Part shown: one piece after another, positions 36,440 to 45,075 of the stretch
How positions within the stretch are numbered: position 1 is the first letter of the stretch
How the letters are laid out: each line of letters opens with the position of its first letter
Program-made: the position numbers and the translations under genes
Notes under the pieces: model-generated
Database searches by the model: none
What the model was told of the DNA's origin: nothing
What the model saw: the letters and a program-made list of their open reading frames with translations, nothing else
From: Marseilla massiliensis
GTDB lineage: Bacteria; Bacteroidota; Bacteroidia; Bacteroidales; Bacteroidaceae
Direction of reading: 5' to 3'
DNA length: 59,610 nucleotides
NCBI RefSeq assembly: GCF_016899855.1
Contig: NZ_JACJJG010000009.1
Location: 1-59,610, forward strand

Positions 36440-39211
36440 TCAGTATGTTTCGCGCATCTCGCCCGGCTGCACTCCGAAGTAGTCCTTGAAGCACTTTGAG
36501 AAATAAGAGGGAGACGAGAAACCAACGTCGTAAGATATCTCGGAGACGGTCATCTGCGTGGTCTTCAGCAGGCGTTCGGCCTTCTTCAGGCGCGTGACGC
36601 GTATTATTTCGACTGGCGACTGACCCGTAAGCTGTTTCACCTTGCGGTACATCTGCACGCGGCTAAGCCCGAGGACGGAGCTTATTGTCTCGACACTCAG
36701 GCTGGAGTCTGACATGCGCTCGCGCACCACGCGGCCGAAGTCGGCCATGAAGCGGCTGTCGGGGTCGGCCTCGTCCCTTGCCTCGTCGTCCGCGCCTGAC
36801 GCGTAAACGTACTTCAGCCGCTTGCGGTTCTCCAGCAGGTTGCGCACGCGCGAGAGCAGCACTTTGCTTGAGAAAGGTTTTGTTATGTAAGCGTCGGCAC
36901 CGGAGTCGTAGCCCTCGGCGCGCTGGTTTTCCTGCGCGTTGGATGTCAGCAGTATTACGGGCACATGGCTGGTAGCCGTCTCCGCCTTGACGCGGCGGCA
37001 CATCTCGAGGCCGTCCATGACGGGCATCTTCACGTCGCACACTATGAGGTCGGGCACGGTTTTCAGCGCCATGCCAAGCCCTTCCTTGCCGTCGGCTGCC
37101 TGGCGCACGTCATATTCGCCGCCAAGCAGATGCGCAACGTACTCGCGCACATCTGCGTTGTCATCGACAACAAGGGCCAAAGGACGTGACGCCGACGTTC
37201 CGTCAGGCTCTGCAACATAGCCCAATCCTCCCGAAGTGAGGGAGCTTGACATGCCTTGACGGTTGCCGTCAATATCGTCATCAACGTCTTCTATCCACGC
37301 CTTTCGCTGCTTTTGCATATCCGGTTCCCTTCCTTCGGGATGTTTGGAGAGGGTGTCGGGTGTTGATAGTATGGCATTTTCCACTTTCTGCGGAAGCTCA
37401 ACCTTGAACTCCGAGCCTTCGCCCTCGACGCTCTTCACCGACACACGGCCGCCGTGAAGCTCAGCGAACGCCTTGACAACGGCCAGCCCCACGCCCGTGC
37501 CCGAGCCTCCGCCGCGCACGCGGTAGAACTTGTCGAACACGCGGCTTACCACATCCTTGGGTATGCCTACGCCCGTGTCGGCCACCGTTATTTCCACGCT
37601 GCCGCCCCGGCGGACGGCCTCCACCGTCACCGTTCCGCCCTTGCGGTTGTATTTCAGGGAGTTGCTTATGAGGTTGTAGCAGATGCGCTCCACCTTATAA
37701 TAATCGGCCTTGACGGTCAGGTCGCCGTCGGCCTTCTGCACGATTGTCACCTCATACGACGCGGCCAGCGGCTTGAAGTCGTCCACCCACAGCCTTACTG
37801 CGTCGGCGAGGTTGAACTCCGTCACCGTCAAATCCATCTTGCCGCCCTGTATTTTGCGCAAATCCAGTATTTCGCCGACCAGCTTAAGCAGCAGCGCAGC
37901 GTTGCGCCTTACTATGCCGAGCATGTGCCTCTGCCTCCCGGTAAGGTTCTCGTCGTCGAGAATACGCTCCACCGGGTCGGCAATCAGCGTCAACGGAGTG
38001 CGCAGGTCGTGGCTCATGTCGGTGAAGAAGGCCATCTTCGCCTCCGCCGTCTCGCGCTCCATGCGCCGCCTAACCATAACCATGCGGTTGAAAGCGGCGA
38101 ACGCCACGATAACAAGTAAAAGGATTATGGCGCACAGCAGGAAGTAAACCTTTTGGTGGCTGTACTGCGTAAAGAAAAAGTCAACGCGCCTGTGGAGCTT
38201 CTCCAGCTGGTCGCTGATGTGGCTCATCTCCTCAGCCTGCATCAGCATTGTCTCCGCATTGTCCTTGGTAACGAGTGCCGCCTTCATGTAAAGGTCACGC
38301 TCATAGGGGCGGCCTTCAAGTATGCTGAGCGCCTGCTGCATGACGATGTCGCCGCGCGTAGGGTATATGTAAGACGCGTCAAGCACTCCGTCGCGCACCA
38401 GCTCAATGCCTCCGCCCTCTCCGGGGAGCGCGTCAATACCAACGAAACGTATTCTTCCCTCCAGTCCGCAGCGCCTGGCAGCCAGCCATGCACCGTGCGC
38501 CATGCGGTCGTTCTGGCCGAAAACATAATCCGGCACGATACCTCTTGCGAACATCTTGGCAGCCACCGAGTCGCCGCTTTGCTGTAGCCAAGTGCCACTC
38601 TCGCTGGCCAACAGGCGTATGCCGGGATACTTCCTGATGGCCGAGACGAATCCTTTGTGGCGTTCGATAGCCGGCGACGAGCCTTCAAGTCCACGTATCT
38701 CGACCACCGTGCCCTTGCCTCCAAGACGCGTTGCGATATACTCTCCGATGGTGCGTCCTATCTTTTCATTGTCCGCTCCGACGAACGCCGTGTACTTGCC
38801 TGAATCCGTCTTACGGTCAAAGAGGACTACGGGTATGCCGCTGTCATAGGCTCTGTCGATGGCCGGAGTTACCGTGTTCATCTGGTTCGGCGAAACAATC
38901 AGCAGGTCTACATCCTCTTTCATGAAGGCGTTTATCTGCCTTATTTGATGCTTGTCGTTGTCGTCGGCGGAGACAACGTGCAGCTCCACGTTGTCGTGAA
39001 GATACGTTGCGTCGCGCAACTCGTCATTAAGCTTCATGCGCCAGCTGTCCTCGCTGCATTGTGAAACGCCTATAACGTAGGTTTTCTTGCCTGAAGTGCA
39101 GGCAAGAAAACAAGTTGACAAGCAGACAAGGGACAAGCAGACGAGGAGATTTGACTTACGGATTAAATCCATAAGCGCGTATTTCATGCTTTTAAAAACA
39201 CTTGTTTTCAT
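36440..39211 (-). CDS. Hybrid two-component sensor/regulator with periplasmic sugar-binding domain
   Basis: One-protein signalling system that senses a sugar, by homology fructose, in the periplasm and activates the fructan PUL. Seen: N-terminal export signal with lipobox-like LAC (36-38); periplasmic-binding-protein domain (about 44-315, YVIGVSQ, LFDRKTDSGKYTAFVGADN); transmembrane segment 354-374; HisKA with His401 in DMSHDLRTP; ATPase with NLISNSLKYN and DTGVGIP; receiver with Asp726 in IVCDVKMPVMDG; C-terminal AraC helix-turn-helix domain to 923. Known: the Bacteroides fructan regulator with this kind of sensor domain responds to fructose. An oddity is that residues 20-37 are encoded by a dispersed repeat, followed by a perfect hairpin over the lipobox codons. 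Internal Met starts (residues 9, 14) would retain the signal. Confidence 0.94.
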   Translation of the reverse strand: MKTSVFKSMKYALMDLIRKSNLLVCLSLVCLSTCFLACTSGKKTYVIGVSQCSEDSWRMKLNDELRDATYLHDNVELHVVSADDNDKHQIRQINAFMKEDVDLLIVSPNQMNTVTPAIDRAYDSGIPVVLFDRKTDSGKYTAFVGADNEKIGRTIGEYIATRLGGKGTVVEIRGLEGSSPAIERHKGFVSAIRKYPGIRLLASESGTWLQQSGDSVAAKMFARGIVPDYVFGQNDRMAHGAWLAARRCGLEGRIRFVGIDALPGEGGGIELVRDGVLDASYIYPTRGDIVMQQALSILEGRPYERDLYMKAALVTKDNAETMLMQAEEMSHISDQLEKLHRRVDFFFTQYSHQKVYFLLCAIILLLVIVAFAAFNRMVMVRRRMERETAEAKMAFFTDMSHDLRTPLTLIADPVERILDDENLTGRQRHMLGIVRRNAALLLKLVGEILDLRKIQGGKMDLTVTEFNLADAVRLWVDDFKPLAASYEVTIVQKADGDLTVKADYYKVERICYNLISNSLKYNRKGGTVTVEAVRRGGSVEITVADTGVGIPKDVVSRVFDKFYRVRGGGSGTGVGLAVVKAFAELHGGRVSVKSVEGEGSEFKVELPQKVENAILSTPDTLSKHPEGREPDMQKQRKAWIEDVDDDIDGNRQGMSSSLTSGGLGYVAEPDGTSASRPLALVVDDNADVREYVAHLLGGEYDVRQAADGKEGLGMALKTVPDLIVCDVKMPVMDGLEMCRRVKAETATSHVPVILLTSNAQENQRAEGYDSGADAYITKPFSSKVLLSRVRNLLENRKRLKYVYASGADDEARDEADPDSRFMADFGRVVRERMSDSSLSVETISSVLGLSRVQMYRKVKQLTGQSPVEIIRVTRLKKAERLLKTTQMTVSEISYDVGFSSPSYFSKCFKDYFGVQPGEMRETY

Positions 39212-39254
39212 GGCAAATCTCCTTGTCTGCTCGTCCCTTGTCTACTCGTTGACT
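39081..39254. repeat. Repeat and hairpin cluster overlapping the sensor gene's signal-peptide codons
   Basis: GTTTTCTTGCCTG (39081-39093) and CAGGCAAGAAAAC (39099-39111) form a perfect 13-bp hairpin over the lipobox codons. Next, 39111-39152 is a CAAGCAGAC-family repeat whose inverted copy is 39215-39254 (27 of 30 matching in the inner part). The left arm is coding, while the right arm fills the 62-bp gap to cysS. Confidence 0.85.
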
Positions 39255-39273
39255 AAAAGTGTCTGCTCGTCAA

Positions 39274-40764
39274 CTAAATATCGAGTCGCCACACACAGCC
39301 GTCCTTGGTGTCCTTAACCTCAAAGCCGGCGGCAGCCAGGTCGTCGCGTATGCGGTCGCTTGTGGCCCAGTCTTTGGCGGCTTTTGCCTTGGCGCGGAGG
39401 TCGAGCACCATGTCGACTACCTTGCCGAAGGCTTCTTCTCGCTCCTTGCTGCCACCGCTTTCGGCCTCGCGCAGTCCGAGGATATCGAACGCGAAGAGGC
39501 GCATTACGGTCTCAAGCTCGGTGGCGTCAGCCGCGGATATGGCGGCCTTATGGTCGATTATGGTATTAATAAGGTGGCAAGCCTCGAAGAGAATGCTTAT
39601 CACCACGGGGGTCTGCATGTCGTCGTTCATGGCGTCGTAGCACTTCTGGCGCAGAGCCGCTACAAACTCTTTCACCTGGGCGTCGCTCTCTGCTGACGGC
39701 TTGATACGCTTCAGGTCGGCAATGCCCGTAAGCAGACGGGCCAGTCCTTTCTCGCTGGCCTGCAGGGCTTCGTCGGAGAAGTCCACCGTGCCGCGGTAGT
39801 GGGCGGAGAGTATGAAGAAGCGTATCGTCATGGGCGAGTAGGCCTTTGACAGCAGCTTGTGCTCTCCCTTGAAGAACTGCTCGAGCGTAATGAAGTTGCC
39901 GAGGCTCTTGCCCATCTTCTGGCCGTTGATGGTTATCATGTTGTTGTGCATCCAGTACTTCACCATCTGGCTGCCCTGCGAGGCCACGGCCTGCGCTATT
40001 TCGCACTCGTGGTGCGGGAAGACGAGGTCCATTCCTCCGCCGTGTATGTCGAAATGCTCGCCCAGATACTTGCGGCCCATAGCCGTACACTCGCAGTGCC
40101 AGCCGGGGAATCCGTCGCTCCAGGGGCTCGGCCAGCGCATGATATGCTCCGGCTGGGCCTTCTTCCACAATGCGAAGTCGGCCTGGTTGCGCTTCTCTCC
40201 CACTCCGTCAAGCTGTCGGCTGGCGTCCTTCACGTCGTCAAGGTTGCGGCCGGAGAGTATGCCGTACTTATGGTCTTTGTTGTATTTCGCCGTGTCGAAG
40301 TATATGCTTCCGTTGCTCTCGTAGGCGTAGCCGTTGTCGATTATCTGCTTTACCAGCTCCTCCTGCTCTATGATATGGCCCGTGGCGTGCGGCTCAATGC
40401 TGGGCGGCAGCACGTTGAGGGCGGCCATGGCGTCATGGTAGCGGTTGGTGTAATACTGCGCAATCTCCATCGGCTCGAGCTGTTCCAGGCGGGCCTTCTT
40501 CTCTATCTTGTCCTCGCCTTCGTCTGCGTCGTGCTCAAGGTGGCCCACGTCGGTGATGTTGCGCACGTACCTTACCTTATATCCAAGGTGCTTCAAGTAA
40601 CGGAAAAGCACGTCAAACGTGATTGCGGGGCGGGCGTGGCCCAGGTGCGGGTCGCCGTAAACGGTAGGGCCGCACACGTACATTCCAACGTTTGGAGCGT
40701 GCAGCGGCTCGAAGCGTTCCTTCCTTCGCGTAAGTGTATTGTAGATTAAAAAGTTCTGTTCCAT
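39274..40764 (-). CDS. cysS: Cysteinyl-tRNA synthetase
   Basis: Class I aminoacyl-tRNA synthetase charging tRNA-Cys in the cytosol. Seen: zinc ligand and HIGH region [18 protein letters not shown] (Cys31, with HLGH as the HIGH motif), [33 protein letters not shown], and KMSKS-type loop KMGKSLGNF near 274. C-terminal helical domain and WRLDI end. 496 aa. ATG at 40764 follows AGGAG by 5 nt and a -7 box at 40791-40798. Downstream the hybrid sensor gene begins after 62 bp of repeat. Confidence 0.96.
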   Translation of the reverse strand: MEQNFLIYNTLTRRKERFEPLHAPNVGMYVCGPTVYGDPHLGHARPAITFDVLFRYLKHLGYKVRYVRNITDVGHLEHDADEGEDKIEKKARLEQLEPMEIAQYYTNRYHDAMAALNVLPPSIEPHATGHIIEQEELVKQIIDNGYAYESNGSIYFDTAKYNKDHKYGILSGRNLDDVKDASRQLDGVGEKRNQADFALWKKAQPEHIMRWPSPWSDGFPGWHCECTAMGRKYLGEHFDIHGGGMDLVFPHHECEIAQAVASQGSQMVKYWMHNNMITINGQKMGKSLGNFITLEQFFKGEHKLLSKAYSPMTIRFFILSAHYRGTVDFSDEALQASEKGLARLLTGIADLKRIKPSAESDAQVKEFVAALRQKCYDAMNDDMQTPVVISILFEACHLINTIIDHKAAISAADATELETVMRLFAFDILGLREAESGGSKEREEAFGKVVDMVLDLRAKAKAAKDWATSDRIRDDLAAAGFEVKDTKDGCVWRLDI

Positions 40765-40790
40765 GGTTCTCCTGTTTTTTGTTCAAGCTA

Positions 40791-40798
40791 CAAAATTA
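40791..40798 (-). promoter_or_regulatory. -7 promoter box for cysS
   Basis: Minus strand TAATTTTG, 26 bp before the cysS ATG, with AGGAG as ribosome-binding site. Confidence 0.7.
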
Positions 40799-40888
40799 GT
40801 GTAAATCGTGCGAAACGCAAAATAAAAACGATAGAAACGAATTTTATTTTCATTTCAGCGGCATGAAGTAAAGTTTTCCCTTGATTTC

Positions 40889-41008
40889 CAAAAGACCGCC
40901 TTTCGCCTTCCAAAAGGCCGTCAATCGCGCGCTAAAAGGCCGTCTTTTACAAGCCAAAAGACGGCCTTTCGCAAGGCTGTAAGTAATCCATTGATTATCA
41001 AGGCATTA
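40889..41008 (-). repeat. Quadruple-palindrome array H (in a divergent gap)
   Basis: Modules at 40889-40905, 40911-40927, 40933-40949 and 40955-40971. The minus-strand leader TAATGCCTTGATAATCA is at 41008-40992, its core 30 bp from the array. A second core, TTGATTTCCA at 40881, lies 8 bp left of the array. It lies in the 430-bp gap between divergent cysS and the CoA-transferase, downstream of no gene, which argues against a terminator role. The rest of the gap holds only the two promoters. Confidence 0.95.
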
Positions 41009-41139
41009 CGTTTTGTGTGAAAACCGACGGCAAACGGCGTCACGAAACGGCGGCTACGGGCGTGCCGTCAATGCGGCAATATACGGCCGCCAACTTAAAA
41101 ATATATCACGTCATGAGGCTTTTGTTGCGAAAAAATTAT

Positions 41140-41147
41140 TACCTTTG
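41140..41147 (+). promoter_or_regulatory. -7 promoter box for the CoA-transferase gene
   Basis: TACCTTTG, 47 bp before the ATG at 41195. Confidence 0.65.
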
Positions 41148-41194
41148 CCACCGCTATCAACACTGACTGAAGCATAAACCTAAATAATTTCAAT

Positions 41195-42700
41195 ATGACA
41201 TACACACGCATGACGGCGGCAGAGGCGGCCGCAATGATACGTAACGGCGAGAACATAGGCCTCAGCGGATTCACTCCGGCCGGCACGGCGAAGGCCGTAA
41301 CCAAGGAGCTTGCCAAGAAGGCGCAGGCCGAGCACGAGGCCGGGCGCGAGTTCAAGATTGGCCTTTTCACCGGCGCATCGACAGGACAAAGCGCCGACGG
41401 CGACCTGTCCAATGCGCAGGCGATACGCTACCGCGCGCCATACACCACGAACAGCGACTTCCGCAAGCACGTCAACGCGGGCGAGATAGCCTATAACGAC
41501 ATCCACCTGAGCCAGATGGCGCAGGAGCTTCGCTACGGATTCATGGGCGAAATAGACTGGGCCATACTCGAAGTATGCGGTATCGAGGAGGGCGAAACTA
41601 CCTGCCGCGCCTATCTAACGGCAGCGGGAGGCATAAGCCCGACGGTGGCACGCCTGGCCAAGCACGTGATACTGGAGCTCAACACGTTCCACAGCCCCGA
41701 GGCGATGTACCTGCACGACGTGTACGAACCACTCGACCCGCCCATGCGGCAACCGATACCCATCACGCACGTAAACGATCGCATCGGCACGCCTTACGTC
41801 GAAATCGACGCCAAGAAGATTGTAGGCGTTGTTGAATGCAACATCCCCGACGAGGCGAGAGCTTTCAAGGCGGCCGACCCTATAACCGACCAAATCGGAC
41901 ATAACGTGGCCCAATTCCTTGTCAACGACATGCGCCGAGGCGTAATCCCGCCGTCGTTCCTGCCACTGCAGAGCGGCGTGGGCAGTACGGCAAACGCCAT
42001 ACTTGGAGCCCTGGGACACGAGAAGAGCGTGCCCGACTTCAACATCTACACCGAGGTTCTTCAGGACAGCGTGGTCGGAATGATGCTCGAGGGCCGCGTC
42101 AAGGACGCATCCTCATGCTCGCTGACCGTCTCCAACGAATGCCTCAAGCAGATTTACGACAACATGGACTACTTCAAGCAGCACCTGACGCTGCGCCCCA
42201 GCGAGATATCCAACTCGCCAGAGGTAATCAGGAGGCTCGGAGTCATCGCAATAAACACCGCCATCGAGGTTGACCTCTACGGCAACGCCAACTCCACACA
42301 CATATCAGGCACGAAGATGATGAACGGTATCGGCGGCTCGGGCGACTTCGAGCGCAACGCATACATCAGTATCTTCACCTGTCCGTCGACGGCAAAGGGA
42401 GGACTGATAAGCTCCATCGTACCCTTCGTAAGCCACCAGGACAGCTCCGAGCACGACGTAAACGTAATAGCTACCGAGCAGGGCGTAGCCGACCTTCGCG
42501 GCAAATCGCCGGAGGAAAGGGCTAACCTCATCATCGAGAACTGCGCCCACCCGGACTACAGACCGCTGCTGCGCGAATATCTGAAGATAGCCAAGGGCGG
42601 GCACACCCGCCACTGCCTCACCGCCGCGTTCGCCTTGCACGACACGCTGGCGCGCAAGGGCGACATGCGCCTTACCGACTTCTCGGAATACGTAAAATAA
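41195..42700 (+). CDS. Acetyl-CoA hydrolase/transferase family: succinate/acetate CoA-transferase
   Basis: Moves CoA between acyl-CoA and a carboxylic acid, most likely acetyl-CoA or succinyl-CoA with succinate or acetate. Seen: two CoA-transferase domains in 501 aa, N-terminal GLSGFTPAGTAKAV, catalytic Glu287 in NIYTEVLQDSVVG, and the CoA-binding glycine-rich GIGGSGDFERNA near 370. The length and motifs match the succinate:acetate/succinate:propionate transferases of the Cat1/AarC type, and Bacteroidales ferment to succinate, acetate and propionate. Exact acyl partners are not readable. Own promoter (41140) and a strong terminator (42733) mark it as monocistronic. Confidence 0.92.
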   Translation: MTYTRMTAAEAAAMIRNGENIGLSGFTPAGTAKAVTKELAKKAQAEHEAGREFKIGLFTGASTGQSADGDLSNAQAIRYRAPYTTNSDFRKHVNAGEIAYNDIHLSQMAQELRYGFMGEIDWAILEVCGIEEGETTCRAYLTAAGGISPTVARLAKHVILELNTFHSPEAMYLHDVYEPLDPPMRQPIPITHVNDRIGTPYVEIDAKKIVGVVECNIPDEARAFKAADPITDQIGHNVAQFLVNDMRRGVIPPSFLPLQSGVGSTANAILGALGHEKSVPDFNIYTEVLQDSVVGMMLEGRVKDASSCSLTVSNECLKQIYDNMDYFKQHLTLRPSEISNSPEVIRRLGVIAINTAIEVDLYGNANSTHISGTKMMNGIGGSGDFERNAYISIFTCPSTAKGGLISSIVPFVSHQDSSEHDVNVIATEQGVADLRGKSPEERANLIIENCAHPDYRPLLREYLKIAKGGHTRHCLTAAFALHDTLARKGDMRLTDFSEYVK

Positions 42701-42732
42701 CACTTGAATCCATTTATTCAACTCAATGATAC

Positions 42733-42775
42733 GCTCCCCTGCGCCAGACTGTGAAGCCGTGGCAGGGGAGCTTTT
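42733..42775 (+). terminator. Rho-independent terminator of the CoA-transferase gene
   Basis: GCTCCCCTGC (42733-42742) pairs with GCAGGGGAGC (42762-42771), loop 19 nt, followed by TTTT. Confidence 0.88.
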
Positions 42776-42928
42776 CTATAACTAACGGCCTGACGGCTGC
42801 ACGGCAACAAACTATTCACGGAGAAAAACAGACCAACAAATGCGTAAAACAGGAAAACTTTATATTATTATTAAGTTTTCTCCACCTTTTTTATAACTAC
42901 TGGCACGACCCGTTTAAAGCGTTTTCAT

Positions 42929-42936
42929 TAAGTTTG
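42929..42936 (+). promoter_or_regulatory. -7 promoter box for the DUF3943 gene
   Basis: TAAGTTTG, 40 bp before the ATG at 42977. Confidence 0.6.
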
Positions 42937-42976
42937 CACAAACAAAAAAGCCTGCTCATAACTATTAGCAAACATA

Positions 42977-43825
42977 ATGAAGACAACAATGGGAAAGTTT
43001 CGTAAAGGCATATTCAGGATATTTCTTCTGCTGACGGTCAACGCTGGAGCCGTGTCGGCAAAAGCCGAAACAGACACTCTGGCGATAGACTCGTGCCGCG
43101 AAGAACGCAGGTCGAAGACTGACACCCTGGCAAAAAAAGCCGAAACAAAACCTAACCTCTACGCCCTGCCCTACTCAAAGACGCTGAGCCATCCCGACTG
43201 GAAACGCATGTGGCTGCACACGGGAGTGCTCTTCGCCGGAGGCGTGGCCACCCTCGGCGTGCTGCAGCTGCTCCCCGAGAACGCCACGGCATGGAACAAA
43301 GAACGGATAACGTCGATACCCTTCTGGAAAAGATGGAGCTATCACGTTAGGAAAGGCCCCGTATGGGACGGCGACAACTTCATCTTCAACTACATACTCC
43401 ACCCGTATGCCGGGGCCGTTTACTACATGGGCGCCCGCAGTATCGGCTTCAACCAGCTCGGCTCGTTCCTGTACTGCACGGCCATATCCACGATTTTCTG
43501 GGAATACGGCATAGAAGCCTTTATGGAAAAACCGTCGATACAGGACCTCATACTAACTCCGTTGTCGGGCTTGTTGCTCGGTGAGGTGTTCTATAAGCTG
43601 AAGCGCAAGATCGTAAGCGACGGCTACCGGTTGTGGGGTTCGCGCGCATGGGGCAACATAGTGGCCTTCATAATCGACCCCGTAAATGAGGTGATAGGCC
43701 TGTTTGCAGGCAACCCGTGCCGTAGGATGCAGGGTAAAGGCACCATGCCCGACATCAGCTTCATGCCGTGGATAACCCCGGCAGGCGGCGGTTCGGCAGG
43801 ATTCACGCTCAGTATAATAAGGTAA
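42977..43825 (+). CDS. DUF3943 envelope protein
   Basis: Function unknown. Seen: N-terminal signal (IFRIFLLLTVNAGAVSAKA), a charged linker, then the DUF3943 pattern: NFIFNYILHPYAGAVYYMGA near 134-153, AISTIFWEYGIEAFMEKPS near 172-190, and LLLGEVFYKL near 200. Several hydrophobic stretches suggest an outer-membrane or membrane-associated protein. It opens a plus-strand run of envelope genes (SDR, PAP2, DUF4294 follow), each with its own -7 box or a gap of about 100-270 bp, so linkage is loose. 282 aa. Confidence 0.8.
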   Translation: MKTTMGKFRKGIFRIFLLLTVNAGAVSAKAETDTLAIDSCREERRSKTDTLAKKAETKPNLYALPYSKTLSHPDWKRMWLHTGVLFAGGVATLGVLQLLPENATAWNKERITSIPFWKRWSYHVRKGPVWDGDNFIFNYILHPYAGAVYYMGARSIGFNQLGSFLYCTAISTIFWEYGIEAFMEKPSIQDLILTPLSGLLLGEVFYKLKRKIVSDGYRLWGSRAWGNIVAFIIDPVNEVIGLFAGNPCRRMQGKGTMPDISFMPWITPAGGGSAGFTLSIIR

Positions 43826-43928
43826 GTGAATACGGCCGGTCAACAGGGGCAATCCGAAAAATATTGTAATAATATTGAAACATTGGGCATAAATCGGCAC
43901 AACTACGGCAATTATCGGAATTTTTGAT

Positions 43929-43936
43929 TAACTTTG
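43929..43936 (+). promoter_or_regulatory. -7 promoter box for the SDR gene
   Basis: TAACTTTG, 29 bp before the ATG at 43966. Confidence 0.7.
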
Positions 43937-43965
43937 CGCCCGTTTATTATTATCCGTAACTACGA

Positions 43966-44961
43966 ATGAAGAGGATTTTAGTGACCGGAGCAAGCGGTTT
44001 CATAGGCAGCTTTATCGTCGAGGAGGCCCTAAGGAGGGGCTTCGAGACATGGGCGGCGGTACGCAAGAGCAGCTCGAGGAAGTATCTCGCAGACAGCAGG
44101 ATACACTTCATCGAGCTTAATCTTGACGACCCCGACAATCTTGAGAGACAGCTCTCGGGCCACAACTTCAACTACATAGTCCACGCTGCGGGCGCCACAA
44201 AGTGCCTCCACGCCGACGACTTCTTCCGCATTAACACCCGCGGCACCGAGAACCTGGCACGCGCCGCGGCCGCCGTTTGCGGCAACCTGGAGCGTTTTGT
44301 GTTCATAAGCAGCCTCAGCGTGTGCGGTCCCGTAAGGGAGAAACGCCCATACACGGAGATAACCGACGCCGACACGCCATGCCCTGACACGGCTTACGGA
44401 CAAAGCAAACTGGCCGCCGAGCATGCGCTCGATGCCATCCCGAACCTGCCCTTCATAGTGTTAAGGCCAACGGGGGTGTACGGACCGAGGGAGAAAGACT
44501 ATTTCATGATGGCGCAAAGCATAAGCCGCCACGTCGACTTTGCCGCCGGACTGAAGCCGCAAGACCTCACTTTCATATTCGTCAAGGACGTAGTCCAGGC
44601 TGTATTCCTCGCCCTCGACCACGGCACCGTCGGCCGCCGTTACTTCATCAGTGACGGTAACGTGTATTCGTCAAGGGCTTTCAGCGACCTGATACACGAT
44701 GAACTTGGACGCCCGTGGCTGCTGCGCGTCAAGGCTCCGCTATGGCTCCTGCGCACGATAACAGCCTGCGGAGAGGTTGCCGGAAGGCTGACGGGACGCA
44801 TGACGGCGCTCAACAACGACAAATACAAGATAATGCGGCAACGCAACTGGCGGTGCGACATTACGCCGGCAGAGACAGAACTGGGGTTCAAGCCACGCTA
44901 CAACCTGATTGACGGAGTGAAAGAGACAATCAGGTGGTATAAAGATAACGGATGGCTATAA
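43966..44961 (+). CDS. Extended SDR, NAD-dependent epimerase/dehydratase-like
   Basis: A nucleotide-dependent oxidoreductase whose substrate is not evident. Seen: Rossmann motif GASGFIG at 8-14, SS at 115-116 and the catalytic YGQSK (Tyr144, Lys148), followed by RPTGVYGPREKDYF typical of extended SDRs. 331 aa; no membrane segment. Relatives act as sugar-nucleotide epimerases, flavonol-type reductases or, in sphingolipid-making bacteria, ketosphinganine/ketoceramide reductases. The next gene, 114 bp downstream, is a PAP2 enzyme of the type used in phospho-lipid head-group exchange, which makes a lipid role worth testing. That link is inference only. Confidence 0.88.
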   Translation: MKRILVTGASGFIGSFIVEEALRRGFETWAAVRKSSSRKYLADSRIHFIELNLDDPDNLERQLSGHNFNYIVHAAGATKCLHADDFFRINTRGTENLARAAAAVCGNLERFVFISSLSVCGPVREKRPYTEITDADTPCPDTAYGQSKLAAEHALDAIPNLPFIVLRPTGVYGPREKDYFMMAQSISRHVDFAAGLKPQDLTFIFVKDVVQAVFLALDHGTVGRRYFISDGNVYSSRAFSDLIHDELGRPWLLRVKAPLWLLRTITACGEVAGRLTGRMTALNNDKYKIMRQRNWRCDITPAETELGFKPRYNLIDGVKETIRWYKDNGWL

Positions 44962-45075
44962 GGCCTCCGGAGTTTTTCGGCCATAAGTTTTAGATGTTGC
45001 AGGGCCGCCAAAACTCAATAGAGCAACGCTGCAACGCCGTAAGACCGAACACCATATAACCGTAAAACCATACAA

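Noticed and set aside
39859..40749. 296-codon open frame on the plus strand
   Set aside because: It is a shadow of cysS on the opposite strand.
42751..43005. 84-codon open frame upstream of the DUF3943 gene
   Set aside because: It overlaps the CoA-transferase terminator and the DUF3943 promoter, with no recognisable protein.
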